Shown here piece after piece: positions 32,500-42,229 of a DNA stretch of 64,000 nucleotides. Below the pieces are notes generated by a model, which saw nothing but the letters and a program-made list of their open reading frames with translations, did no database searches and had not been told where the DNA came from. Each line of letters begins with the position of its first letter. Position 1 is the first letter of the stretch. The stretch comes from Pyrenophora tritici-repentis (taxonomy: Eukaryota > Ascomycota > Dothideomycetes > Pleosporales > Pleosporaceae): assembly GCF_003171515.1 (NCBI RefSeq), contig NC_089394.1, positions 2,604,001 to 2,668,000 on the forward strand, written 5' to 3'. A program made the position numbers and the translations under genes.

Positions 32500-35013
32500 T
32501 TATGGTGTTGTACTCCAGCCTTCTATATCGTACTGTTGTACAATCTCCTCATCTTTGACGTCACTCCACTTATCTTCATCATCACCGTTGTTGTACAAGC
32601 CGTCAAAGCCAGCTCGTCTCCACGAACGTACAAGCTGAAGGGCAGCAAGTAACTCGCTGCCAAGAGCTCGCCGGCGCGGCTCAAGTAAATCGCCAAGCTC
32701 GCTAAAGAGCCTCTCGCAGTCGCAACTAGATGCTGGTATCGTGAGTATATCAATCGCAAACTGGCTTAAACACGGGTATTTTGAGCGTAATTGAATCCAG
32801 TACTTGACTGGGTGGCCATCGCTAAGATACTGTTCGCTTGTCCACTCTGGCTCTTGAGTTCTCCAGCGCTCGTACTCATCGTCGTGGGCAGCCTCTACCT
32901 GAGCCTTGTTGCGCCGTACGAGGGCGCCAATCACATCATCTATTCCTCTATGCCTTGGTTTTGCAGTTGTTTGAGATAGAGGACGTGTACGTTGAGGCTT
33001 ATACGACTGCCAGAGCTGCAGGAAGCCAGCGTTGGCTGATGTTAGCCATTCTGGCTTATCCACCCAGCTGTTCTCGCAGTAGTATTTGTAGTATGGATGG
33101 AGGCAGGTAGCAGCGTAGTATGCTGGCGATCGATCGAGCTTGTTGTAGTAATCGTTGGCCTTACTCCAGGCGGCGCGGAGGTTAACAAAGAGGTGATCTT
33201 CAGGCGCATCAGGTGGGTTGAAGTCAACTTGCTCGTACGAGCGCGTACGGGCTTCGAGCGCGCCAAGTACGTATTCAAATACAGGAATAGTCTCATATAT
33301 AGCGCCGTATTTGCCTGCCTTTCCGCGACCCTCAAGCTTCTCCGTAGCAAGCTTAAGCGGCTCTAGGCAGTCCTGATACTCTGTTATCACCGCCCAATCA
33401 GCAGCTGTAAGTCCTGTTGATCTCATCCAACTAGGTGCTTCAGGGAGTTTATTGCCACGTTGACAAGCGCGGCGATCTTCAAGGGAGAGTGCGTTAATGT
33501 AGTGCTCAGCGTAAGAGTTGTATGCTGCCTGGAGTTGAGTTGCGCGTTTGAAGGCAGCGTAGTAAGAGTTCCAGCGTGTAACAACAGGCTTCACAGGCTC
33601 AAGTACGTGGAGGCGCTCTCTAGCTGGCAACTCGGCGTTGGCGGCGGTTTGGAAGCTTCGGAAAATTTCGTGTTGTTGAGGCGTTTTTATATGGTTGATA
33701 ACGTCGATAAGTACACCTAAGGGCCCTTCTTGACGCCACTCCTGCATGTACACCTCCTCTGTTTGGAGCTGCTCGTCGTTGTTGTTGTTGTACGCCTCTT
33801 GATTGCTGCCAAAGATAATTGCCTGGCCAATAAGGTTAAGCGTGTGAGGGCCGCAGCGGAGGCGTCGGTGAGCAGCGTTGAAGTCGTACGCGTGGGCGAG
33901 CGAGGAGACTGCAGTATCGTTGTTTGCAGCATTGTCGAGGACGAAGTAGCCGAGTTTATCACTCCCAATACTGTATTCTTGGAGCGTCTTTTTAATTGTA
34001 TCAGCGATAGCATCACCAGTATGAGAGCCTGCGAGATGTGGGAGGGCGATGGGGAGATCTTGTATCACTCCAGAGGCGTTAGCAAAGTGTGCAACGACTC
34101 CAAAGAATCCACGCTTGCCACCCTTTGTCGTCCAACCATCAAAGCTTATGTGGATCTTGCTTGCAGCTTCTGACAGAGCGCAGACAATCTGTGGCTGCAT
34201 ATATTGGAAGAGGCGCATTGCGTAGGTAGCTACACTGCGAGGACTTACCCACAAAGCTGCCTCTGCCTCTGGGTTTGCAAGGCTAATCATCTCGCGAAAG
34301 GACGGCCTTGCAAGTAGCTCCATTGGCAAGTTGTTATCAAGAAGGCAGAACACTGCAACTTCACGAAACTGCTGGATGTTGAAGTTGCCCATCGCGTTGG
34401 CAGCCTCTTGAGAGACTGCAACACCAGTCTCCAGCGTCTGTCGTAGAGAGAGTTGCTGCCCTGTTCTTCGAGGCTTCAGGCCGTCTTTTGTAAAGCCATG
34501 GCCTCGTTTCTGAAGGCCAAGATGAGCTGCAGCTGAGGAGGTGGCCTTTGATACGTCAAAAACTCCACTGCCGCCAGTGTCAATGACCTTGTGGATGTGG
34601 CAGTATTTGCATACAAACCACACTCGATTCTGATCGTAGAGCTCAACAACGCGATATCCATGTTGAAAGATCCAACTCTTGACGCGCCGCTCAGTTGTAA
34701 GAGGCTTCATGAACCGAGGGAGGCGATCCCAGTTAATGCCGTCAAAGTTATCGCCATTATCAGGCTCTGTATCAACACTAGCCTCTGTTGTTGCTGCTGT
34801 ACCAGCCTGGCTGCCCTCAGCCGCACCCTCCTCCTCTGTTTGCGACTCGAAAAATTGCGACTCAAACGTTGTGGCCTGGCTTACGGCGGCGCCAAGGGTT
34901 TCCTGAGGCGACAGCGATCGCTGAGATAGGACAGAGGGCCTTGATAGGCGCGCCCGTTTGGCGGCGGCGGCGGCGGCAGCAGTATTGGTGGGAACTCGAG
35001 AGCGTTTGGCCAT
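32500..35013 (-). CDS. hAT transposase, full length
   Basis: A single frame of 837 residues runs from the ATG at 35013 to the stop at 32500. The N-terminus is basic and Ala-rich (MAKRSRVPTNTAAAAAAAKR), possibly a nuclear localisation signal. A BED-type zinc finger is suggested by C135 and C138 (WFVCKYCHIHK) and H164/H172. The RNase H-like catalytic core has D292 in HISFDGWTTKGGKRG and D360 in GYFVLDNAANND, as in hAT enzymes. The C-terminal dimerisation region includes FAIDILTIPASSCDCERLFS and LLEPRRRALGSELLAALQLV. No stop or frameshift is present. It catalyses cut-and-paste excision and insertion of its element. Confidence 0.93.
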   Translation of the reverse strand: MAKRSRVPTNTAAAAAAAKRARLSRPSVLSQRSLSPQETLGAAVSQATTFESQFFESQTEEEGAAEGSQAGTAATTEASVDTEPDNGDNFDGINWDRLPRFMKPLTTERRVKSWIFQHGYRVVELYDQNRVWFVCKYCHIHKVIDTGGSGVFDVSKATSSAAAHLGLQKRGHGFTKDGLKPRRTGQQLSLRQTLETGVAVSQEAANAMGNFNIQQFREVAVFCLLDNNLPMELLARPSFREMISLANPEAEAALWVSPRSVATYAMRLFQYMQPQIVCALSEAASKIHISFDGWTTKGGKRGFFGVVAHFANASGVIQDLPIALPHLAGSHTGDAIADTIKKTLQEYSIGSDKLGYFVLDNAANNDTAVSSLAHAYDFNAAHRRLRCGPHTLNLIGQAIIFGSNQEAYNNNNDEQLQTEEVYMQEWRQEGPLGVLIDVINHIKTPQQHEIFRSFQTAANAELPARERLHVLEPVKPVVTRWNSYYAAFKRATQLQAAYNSYAEHYINALSLEDRRACQRGNKLPEAPSWMRSTGLTAADWAVITEYQDCLEPLKLATEKLEGRGKAGKYGAIYETIPVFEYVLGALEARTRSYEQVDFNPPDAPEDHLFVNLRAAWSKANDYYNKLDRSPAYYAATCLHPYYKYYCENSWVDKPEWLTSANAGFLQLWQSYKPQRTRPLSQTTAKPRHRGIDDVIGALVRRNKAQVEAAHDDEYERWRTQEPEWTSEQYLSDGHPVKYWIQLRSKYPCLSQFAIDILTIPASSCDCERLFSELGDLLEPRRRALGSELLAALQLVRSWRRAGFDGLYNNGDDEDKWSDVKDEEIVQQYDIEGWSTTP

Positions 35014-35359
35014 CGTGGGCGATACTAAACACTAAAGAAAAATGTCTGTATAGGTAGCTAGGCAACTAGTGTTGTGTGTAAGGGATTATTAGGGAACTGA
35101 GTGAGCGAAATCGTTGTTGTATTAAGAACAGCGAAGGACTAGCTATATAGGTGCGGGGTGAAGCCTAGAAGAGGCTAGCCCTAAGCAGAAGGAGCTAGTC
35201 CTATAAGAGGAGAGCTAGCTGGTGAGAAGTGAATGCATAGAGACTGGCTTGCCCGGCCGACAGGGATCACAAGCTAAGCGAGATAGGGGTCCAAGATAAC
35301 TATCTTCAACACCAAAAACCTTCTCTTAATACGACACTACTCGCCTTACAACTCGTTAA

Positions 35360-35515
35360 TAATAAATCAATCTAACTAATCAAATCAATCAATCTGACCT
35401 TCGCAAGTTGATTTGATTAGCTATTTTGAAAAGCTTAGATTGAGTTGATTGAGTTGGTAAAAACTCCAAATGACCAATCAAATCAATCAATCTGACCAAT
35501 CTGGATTGATTGTTG
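35360..35515. repeat. Right subterminal ATTGATTG/AATCAATC repeat cluster
   Basis: Repeated AATCAAATCAATCAATCT and GATTGAGTTGATTGAG motifs occur in about 155 bp inside the right end. The AATCAAATCAATCAATCT form also occurs next to the left end. Confidence 0.7.
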
Positions 35516-35524
35516 CGGAGTCTG
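35506..35524 (-). repeat. hAT terminal inverted repeat, right
   Basis: TTGATTGTTGCGGAGTCTG, the exact reverse complement of the left terminal repeat. Confidence 0.95.
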
Positions 35525-35532
35525 CTGGTGTG
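35525..35532 (+). repeat. Target site duplication, right copy (CTGGTGTG)
   Basis: Second copy of the 8-bp duplication. It is followed by AGTCTCC and thereby preserves the original splice donor context GTGAGT of the interrupted gene. Confidence 0.95.
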
Positions 35533-36000
35533 AGTCTCCTGCCTGTAAGCTCATGTGCTGGACCAAACAAGCTGGCTCGATACACTAGTGTAACATCCTT
35601 CTCTGTCATGAAGACTGTAGAGCTATCTGCTTTGATGAAGACGCGCGATCCCACATGGGATGGAACCAGTCTGTCCATTTGGTCTGCAACCGAGCTTTCA
35701 GTTGGCATACTGACTGCCTCTTTACCTCCTTTACGCAAGCAGTTTGAAGGCTTGACTCAGAAGATTTTACCCTCGAGCTTCCTCAAAGGCAGGTCTAAGC
35801 CCACTGGCCAGGTTATGCCGCTGTATGTTAGCAAGCCAGCCACTGTTAATGGTAAGCCCAAGGGAAATCAGTCGCAGGATGTAATGAGAGGCGATGATTC
35901 GGAGAGCCAGAGACATATATTGCGAGAGCAGTCTAGTAAAGGGGATGTCACGCGAACCATAGTACGTAAGGTCCGCAGTGACGATAGAAGCAGTGTATAG

Positions 36001-36780
36001 ATGCATGAGCAGATATGTAATATACGCAAGTAGAAATGTTTATGATCTTTTAAGTTCATTGCCTCCGTGTTGATCGGCGATAACGCTGTTGTGGCCTCTG
36101 GCCCATACAATAATGCAGGGGCCTGCGGATGCCGTACTGTAAGTTACCGGTAAGCACTAGTAGAAATTCGGATCTTCAATATTGGTTCAGCGTGATTTCT
36201 GAAGTTTTGTGTTACGATTGGGACGATTCCATCACCAAGATGACTTCTTTTGATATGACGACGAGCATGGAGTCGCAGTTGTGGTTTTTGAAATGCTCCT
36301 ATGTTCAGTCCGAGACTGTAGTCATCGCTAATATCGGACTTCCTAACCAATAAGTCTCTAGCCATTGCAAGTTCTATGCCAAGACTTCTCGGGCTTCCAA
36401 AGAAATATTATTCGTTGCATCACGACGTTTTTGTCGTACTGCATAGAGAACATAGTGATGCTGTCCTCAACAAGTATTCTTGACGTCATCGAGTTCGGGG
36501 TGTCGGTCCCCCATTGCTCCACCCGTCTCAGGCCACCGTCGGTCAGAACCGTATACATTTAACATCCGATTTTAATCATTCGCATTGCACCCGACTGGTC
36601 AGCAATTTTGTGTCCATCGGTTCACCGATTCACCGACGAGAGCCCCGCATTCCCAAAAGCAAGGCTGGATTTTGAACTGCATAAAGTAGGCTGGAAATCC
36701 CCGCAGAAGACTCAACAAACCATCCTTCAAACCATATCAACCATCAATACGAACATCTTTGCCCATCTATACAAGATATC
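36001..36780. other. Intergenic between two damaged genes
   Basis: No supported gene. Short open frames on both strands have no recognisable content. Confidence 0.35.
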
Positions 36781-37693
36781 ATGGGTTCTCCCATCCTCGT
36801 GTTCGGTCCGACTGGAGCAGTTGGCCGCGCCACTGCCATTGGAAGCACACAGACGTGGTGCAAAGGTCTACCTTGCCATGCGAGACATGAAAAAGGAGCT
36901 TAAGGGGATCAAGGAGGGCAATGAGGACCGCTTCATCCGTGTGCAAGCCGATCTCACCAAACCCGAAACCATCAAAGAGGCAGTCAAGACGTCGGGTGCG
37001 AATAAGGCTTTCGTGTACGTCATTTTCGAAAGCCAGGACCACATGTGAAGTGCCTTCGAGGCGCTCAAGGAGGCCGGAATCACCTACGTGGTCTTGCTGT
37101 CTTCATTCACAGTTCAAGACCCCCCAAGTTCCGAAGCCAACAAGAAGAGCATGATTGGCGCAATCCACTCGGAGACGGAGGTCGCACTGCAAGAATCTGG
37201 TCTTGAATACACAGCTGTGCGTCCTGCATACTTCAACAGCAACGTCTTCTGGGAACACCAGGGGATTAAGAAAGGCGAGGCTGAGCTTCTGTATCCCAAT
37301 GTGCATTTCGACCACCTCGCGCCTTCGGACATTGGACTCGTGTGCGGCTCTCTGCTGATAGAGGCGCGATTTCAGAAGGAAGCAGGGTCTTCCTTCTACC
37401 TGTGCGGTCCTAATTTGTTGACCCAACGCGAGGCTATGGAAACCATTGGGAAAGCGCTAGGAAAGGAGCTCAAGATTAAGGAAGTCGACCAAGAACGTTG
37501 GTTCCAGAAGTTGGAACACATGCCTAGGCCGCTTCTGGAGAGTCTGGCAAAGGATCTCAAAGAGTCGGATGAAGGCAAGGATGTGTACACGAAGATACAC
37601 GAGCAGGCTGTGAAGAATTTCAGGAAGTTTGCAGAGAGGGAGCCGACGAAATTGGAGGACTGGATGAAGGAACACAAGGCTGCGTTTGAGTAG
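36781..37693 (+). pseudogene. NmrA-like NAD(P)-binding protein, broken by a frameshift and a stop
   Basis: The ATG at 36781 opens MGSPILVFGPTGAVGRATAI, a classic Rossmann NAD(P)-binding start (GPTGAVG). At 36840-36842 the frame slips: one G too many separates ATT from the continuing AHRRGAKVYLAMRDMKKELK in another frame. An in-frame TGA follows at 37046-37048, within a segment that otherwise continues SAFEALKEAGITYVVLLSSF. The rest is open to 37693 and shows YTAVRPAYFNSNVFWEHQG and LTQREAMETIGKALGKELK. The length (about 300 codons) and order match atypical short-chain dehydrogenases of the NmrA/HSCARG type. Two independent lesions argue for a real pseudogene over sequencing error. Confidence 0.8.
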
Positions 37694-38067
37694 CTGATGC
37701 GACGGGAAGCTGGTCGCGTGTGAGATGTAGTTTATATATCTTGAAACGAAACGAATGTCAGGCATACTAAAGGCATGTAAGCGTCGGGTAGTCCTGTTTA
37801 GGTGATTGGAGTGAATGTCACCCATGCCGCGGCCCGCCGCCACAACGCGAATAGGCTGTGGCGCATGGACCCTGCATGACCTCAGACGCGCCAGGGCAGG
37901 GATCCGGTGATGATGCTGAAGCAAGGAAGCGCGAGACTTCGGGCATGCGAAACCCCAACTACAAACCCCACACAATCTTTAATTATTCGTATTCCCCCGT
38001 CCGCCTAGCACCCTAAGCACCGAGACAGCGCCTAGACTTCCCGTAATCACAAAATCTCATCGGTGCC
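37694..38067. other. Intergenic; promoter of the Sec2-like gene
   Basis: About 370 nt between the NmrA-like pseudogene and the Sec2-like gene. Nothing else was recognised. Confidence 0.35.
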
Positions 38068-38973
38068 ATGGCTGCTGCGGCCGTTGGTCTTTCGCCGCCT
38101 GCGCCTGCGGTACCTTCAAAGGACCACATACACACTCACAGCTGTCCGGCGTGCGGTACCAGCATAGACATGGCAGAACTGGCAGATGCGCGGCAGAGGA
38201 TAGAGGAGCTAGAAGCACAGATGGAGCGCCTAAAGGAGAAAGCAACAGCAGCAGGTACGTATGTGTGAATTTCAAAAGAAACAACCTACCCCACGCCACT
38301 ACCTCGGCCAGACACCACCAGCAACACCAACAACTAACCAAGAAACCTGCCAGTGGACCGATGCGCCGACTACGAAGACCAAATCCGCAGTCTAAAATCC
38401 TCACAATCAGATTCCCCCAACAAGAATCCCCACCGGCCCTCTATCGACTACGATCCTCCTCGGCCCAGCACCGCAAACTCTACAAAATCGGGCCGCTTCT
38501 CCTTCATAACCAACCGCTTTCCCTCGCCCGCAAACACAGGCGCCATGCCGCCGCCCCCACCGCCAAAAGACGCCCCACGCGCCGTCGACAACACACTGCT
38601 CAACGAGCTAGAGCGCGAGCGGGCTTTGCGCGCAAAAGCAGAGGCGCGCGTGCAAACGGTGGATTCGGAGATTGAGGAGCTGAGTGTGCAGCTCTTTAGT
38701 CAGGCGAATGAGATGGTGGCTGAGGAACGGCGGGCGAGGGCGAAGCTGGAGGAGAGGGTTGAGACGTTGGAACGCAGAGATAGGGAAAAGATGGGGAGGT
38801 TGGATCGGTTGGAGAAGGCGGTTACGAGGGTGGAGAGGGTTAAAGCGCTTTTGAGTGAGCATGAGGTTGTGAAGAAGGGGGGATATGTTGGGCGCGGGGG
38901 GGGTTGTCGTTGCCTCCGAGGAGGTAGGGCCTGCAAAGAGGTAGAGGGTGGTGGTTATGAGATGACTGACTAA
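38068..38973 (+). CDS. Sec2-type Rab guanine nucleotide exchange factor
   Basis: Two exons (38068-38254 and 38354-38973) with a 99-nt intron give 268 residues. The N-terminus has a CxxC pair (HSCPACGTSIDMAELADA) followed by a first coiled coil. A Pro-rich linker (GAMPPPPPPKDAPRAVDN) leads to the Sec2 coiled coil, LLNELERERALRAKAEARV, IEELSVQLFSQANEMVAEER and KMGRLDRLEKAVTRVERVKA. This block is diagnostic of Sec2/Rabin-type exchange factors, which activate the Rab GTPase Sec4 on secretory vesicles. The last 30 residues, after a G8 run at 38896-38903, are Gly/Cys/Arg-rich and look out of frame. One G fewer would give a short tail VVVASEEVGPAKR and a stop. Confidence 0.8.
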
Positions 38974-41423
38974 CTGAACTGCATCTTTTGGGCGTTGTGT
39001 TGCGTGTTGCGATACCCCAATTTGTTTTCTCGTTTTTTGTTCTTTACTGTAGGTTAGCATAGCGTTGGGTGTTTAGCATTGACATATTTTGAATTAGGTT
39101 AGATAAGGCTGGCTGGAAAGGTGTATATGGATCATATTTACTTGTTGATACTCACTGTGCATGACTGCACATGATCATGGCATGAAAGTGAATGGCATGC
39201 GAACGTCAACATTTCGATGATGTCGTCAATGGAATCTGCTAGAAGGTCAGTCCACCTCCCCGAGGATCGGCAAGAACAAGATCATGCGGTATTATGAGCC
39301 CACAGCCACTGCACATCCATACATCACCATCAAAATCTCAAACGCCGTCGTCCATGGAACCTCAACTTCTACCTACCAGTCAGCACAACCACCGTCCAAC
39401 CCACAAGACCTCAAAACATTCGCACCGACGGAGCGATTTCCGGGGGGTATCCGTGGAACCGCGCAAAAGACAAATTCAGCTCTCCTCACCCATGTCAAAG
39501 CCATCCAGGGAATCGAAAACAAACACTCCAAAACTATTCCAAACCTAAGAGCCCCTCACTAAATGTGGGCTCAGACTCTGTCCCGCCGTCACAACCGCTG
39601 CTACGACTCTTCTCTCGATCGGCGGGAGCAAGATGATCTAACAGCTCCTCTTCCCAGATCGACAAGTGATGATGCATCTTTTTTTGCATGTTTTGACTGG
39701 CTACCAAGACAGTGTCGCAGTGTACATGATGGCACGATTTCTGAATTCGCAGTTTGGAAACCCAGTGTATACGAGATCGCGCTCATCTGCCAGTGACTGT
39801 GAATTATTCGCGACCTTTTGTTGTTGTTTACATACTAGACCCTGAACTGGATGGGTTGGGGTATCACGAAAAGAAAACAAACAGAAAGTCGGTATGATCC
39901 TCAAGTAGTATCCAGCAAATGCATGAGAGTAGATTTCAGAACACATACCCGCCGTACGGAGTGGCGTGCACGACGACAGCAGTAAGGCGAGTCAACGGTG
40001 TCTCTTTCACGCCAGTCAAGCGATAACGTGTCCTTTTTGTGAAAGTTTTGACTGACCACAGAGACAGTGCCCACATCGTTGGTATACCGCGACCATACAA
40101 ACCACTAGCCCCTCTTATCTCATGCAGCCTTACACTTTTCACCCCTGTCTACACAAAGATTAGTACCATAGTTACGTCTAACCGCGACTTAATTGCCCAC
40201 ATACTCTGTACTATTGGCCAGGCCCAGGCAGGTATCATAGAAAAGTCCTCCAAAAACAACTCGTTTTTTGCCGCATTTCGCATCGGACATGGAAGGTGTT
40301 AATGTGTGAAGCGATGTCTATATAGCTTTCTCTTTCTCAACTCGTGGAAACTTCAGCTGAGATGATAAACTTGATACCGTGCTGGAATGTACGGCGACTT
40401 TTTGCCCGAGTGGCTGTGTACGGTGATCTTCCATGGTACCCACTGGGTCTAGTCTACGTGACACAGTATATCGTTGTAATCGGTGATCCAATCGCTTAGA
40501 CCGTATGACTCCTCATGGCTAGTGGGGCTACACCATCATGAAAAATTGTATGGTACACAGGTGGTGCTAAGTGAATGTAGTATCAAAACATAAATCACGT
40601 GCTCCAAGTTATGTATACGAAATTCAAAGAGGAGGGGATCTGTAGAGATGTGCAAATGGAGTGACTAGCCGTTTTCTTTGTTTGCAAGACTCAGGCGGTT
40701 GTTTCGCCCGGTCTGGGAGGTGCTTGGGGTACTTTGCTCTGCACGGGCAGTAAGTGTGATTTAGCCGGGTGAAGACTTCGGTGGACTGCTCCGTGACGTA
40801 TATGGACATCTTGTGGTAATGATGGGGCCTTTAGGTCATAGATATGGCTATATGGTATGGTAATGATGGGTACGACATAGGAATGATTCCGTCAGCGACT
40901 CCGAGGCGATTGTATAGCGGTAATGTGCTCGACCAGCACCTTCTTCGGGACTGTTTCTGTGGGTTGAGTCCCGCTTCCGATGCAATTTCTGCTTTTCGTT
41001 TGTTAACAAATTTCTTCTTGGCTGTAGACTAGCTTCGCTCCTGGGAGTATAGATAGTCGAGACGGACCTGCCCTCTCTTCTCTTTTCTTTCATCTACTGT
41101 CTACTCTTCCCACATCTACTCACATTCAGCAAGAACGAGTACAGCTTTTGGGGTTAACAATAACACCACCACCACCACTACCACCACACATACACACACT
41201 GCTCAAACAAGAAAGCACACTCACCTCAACACTGCTCCAAAGACAGCCACAAAAGTTTTCCTCTTCCTACAACACACACACCGCTCCACCGCTCCAGAGA
41301 CAGTCAACACCTGTCTCCCTCTTCTTCCAACACACATAAAGTAAAACATTTTATACACCACCAACAAGTAAGTCACAAAACAAATCCCACTCATACCTTA
41401 GACTTGTTCTCACATCACTTAGA
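38974..41423. other. Intergenic, 2.4 kb, only weak open frames
   Basis: Apart from the weak frame listed at 39284-39562, I see no supported gene. An ATG frame of 61 codons on the minus strand (40809-40624) has no recognisable content. The final 300 nt before 41424 are CA-rich, as in a fungal leader. Confidence 0.35.
39284..39562 (+). CDS. Doubtful small open frame, 92 residues
   Basis: An ATG-initiated frame encoding a Thr/Ser/Pro/His-rich peptide (starts MRYYEPTATAHPYITIKISN). No domain, signal peptide or intron is apparent. It may be a chance frame; I list it only because it has a real ATG and lies in an otherwise empty region. Confidence 0.15.
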   Translation: MRYYEPTATAHPYITIKISNAVVHGTSTSTYQSAQPPSNPQDLKTFAPTERFPGGIRGTAQKTNSALLTHVKAIQGIENKHSKTIPNLRAPH

Positions 41424-41999
41424 ATGGTTTGCAACGGACCCAAATACAAGCCGTGGAATGGGCGACACCGTGAACAAGCAGCCAACGAGGCCGAACAATG
41501 GGCCCGTCAAGACCGAGCAAACGCGGCGTACGACCGCCTCTATGAAAGTTACGGCTGTAACATTCCCGCCGGCTACTACCTCAACATGACGGGTAGCCAT
41601 ATCAAGATCTTGAAAAATGGTATGAGAAGCCATGTCACAGACGATGAGCGCATCGGCCCTCCCGGCACCATTTGGGTGCCCACGATTCCGTTAGGCAAGG
41701 ATGGAGAGGCGTTCAGCTGGGAACGTCACGCCGAGCAATATAAAGACCTAGATGAGTACTCGTCAGTCATGCAAGTCCAAGTTGGCTTCAACGAGCTTGG
41801 ATACGAGTTGGATGAAACCGGCCGAACTTGGAGGGCGTTCCAGCTGCAGAAGCTGACGCTTGGGAAGCAAGGCGATGTCCTGGTATATTACGTGGAACCG
41901 TCGACCACGCATGACAGGACACGCGAATACTATCGGCAAGCGGCGGACGGCACCTATACGATAGTGCCACCAAATCCCGCCCCTGGCTCTTCCGTTTGA
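41424..41999 (+). CDS. Unknown protein, 191 residues
   Basis: A single-exon frame from the ATG at 41424 to TGA at 41999. The product is soluble and polar: MVCNGPKYKPWNGRHREQAA at the start, a possible helix EAEQWARQDRANAAYDRLYE, then PPGTIWVPTIPLGKDGEAFS and RAFQLQKLTLGKQGDVLVYY. No signal peptide or membrane segment is seen. The upstream 300 nt are CA-rich and look like a leader. The composition is protein-like throughout, so I think it is a real gene, but I do not recognise the family. Confidence 0.6.
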   Translation: MVCNGPKYKPWNGRHREQAANEAEQWARQDRANAAYDRLYESYGCNIPAGYYLNMTGSHIKILKNGMRSHVTDDERIGPPGTIWVPTIPLGKDGEAFSWERHAEQYKDLDEYSSVMQVQVGFNELGYELDETGRTWRAFQLQKLTLGKQGDVLVYYVEPSTTHDRTREYYRQAADGTYTIVPPNPAPGSSV

Positions 42000-42229
42000 A
42001 TGCCCCCCATCAAACAGAAGATTGGTAGCTTTGGTTTTTTGGCGTTATCAGTTAGATGGAACCTTGGTATGGCTGCTCGTCTTCGTTATTGGCGACTGCG
42101 GGGGTCTCGGTACTTGTATATAGCTTCTTCAAATCAACATCGTATCCTCAATCATCACATATGGACAACGTGATTTGTTCGTGAAGTCATGCTGAGTACA
42201 CTCACAGCTCTGATATTTTCTAGTACTAC

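Larger units (their letters stand above)
32331..35524 (-). mobile_element. Complete hAT-superfamily DNA transposon, 3,194 bp
   Basis: The element is bounded by perfect 19-bp inverted repeats (CAGACTCCGCAACAATCAA at the left end and its complement at the right end). These begin with CAG, and 8-bp duplications CTGGTGTG flank them. It carries one uninterrupted minus-strand transposase gene (32500-35013). About 170 bp lies on the 3' side and 510 bp on the 5' side. Both subterminal zones are full of ATTGATTG/AATCAATC motifs, as expected for transposase binding. All the parts of an autonomous element are present. It sits in the last intron's donor site of the receptor gene at 31369-36000. Confidence 0.95.
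31369..36000 (+). pseudogene. PTH11-like/rhodopsin-domain receptor gene split by a hAT transposon
   Basis: Tentative exons are 31369-31441, 31587-31714, 31774-32154, 32206-32327 and, beyond the transposon, 35589-36000. The first two are the least certain. Phases agree across all joins. The product has the multi-pass layout of the fungal integral membrane/rhodopsin family: TSILCVISTVVLVWRVVYGI, YYLWVGQILNIFAVALLKYS, SNLILPIMGCFCTTPFEANW, CVSDVVYVVAPLIYLSTMQI with RTQWGLR, and IWSATELSVGILTASLPPLR. The tail after about LRKQFE is hydrophilic. The original last intron would have been 59 nt (35530-35588, donor GTGAGT). The insertion leaves exon 4 reading into the element, with an in-frame TAA at about 32360. 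All exons remain open, so the break is probably recent. Confidence 0.72.

Noticed and set aside
39690..40080. Two similar stretches (GTTTTGACTG...AGACAGTG) about 350 nt apart
   Set aside because: The match is short and interrupted; too weak to call a repeat without an alignment.
40624..40809. Minus-strand ATG frame of 61 codons
   Set aside because: No domain, signal or conserved look; length expected by chance.
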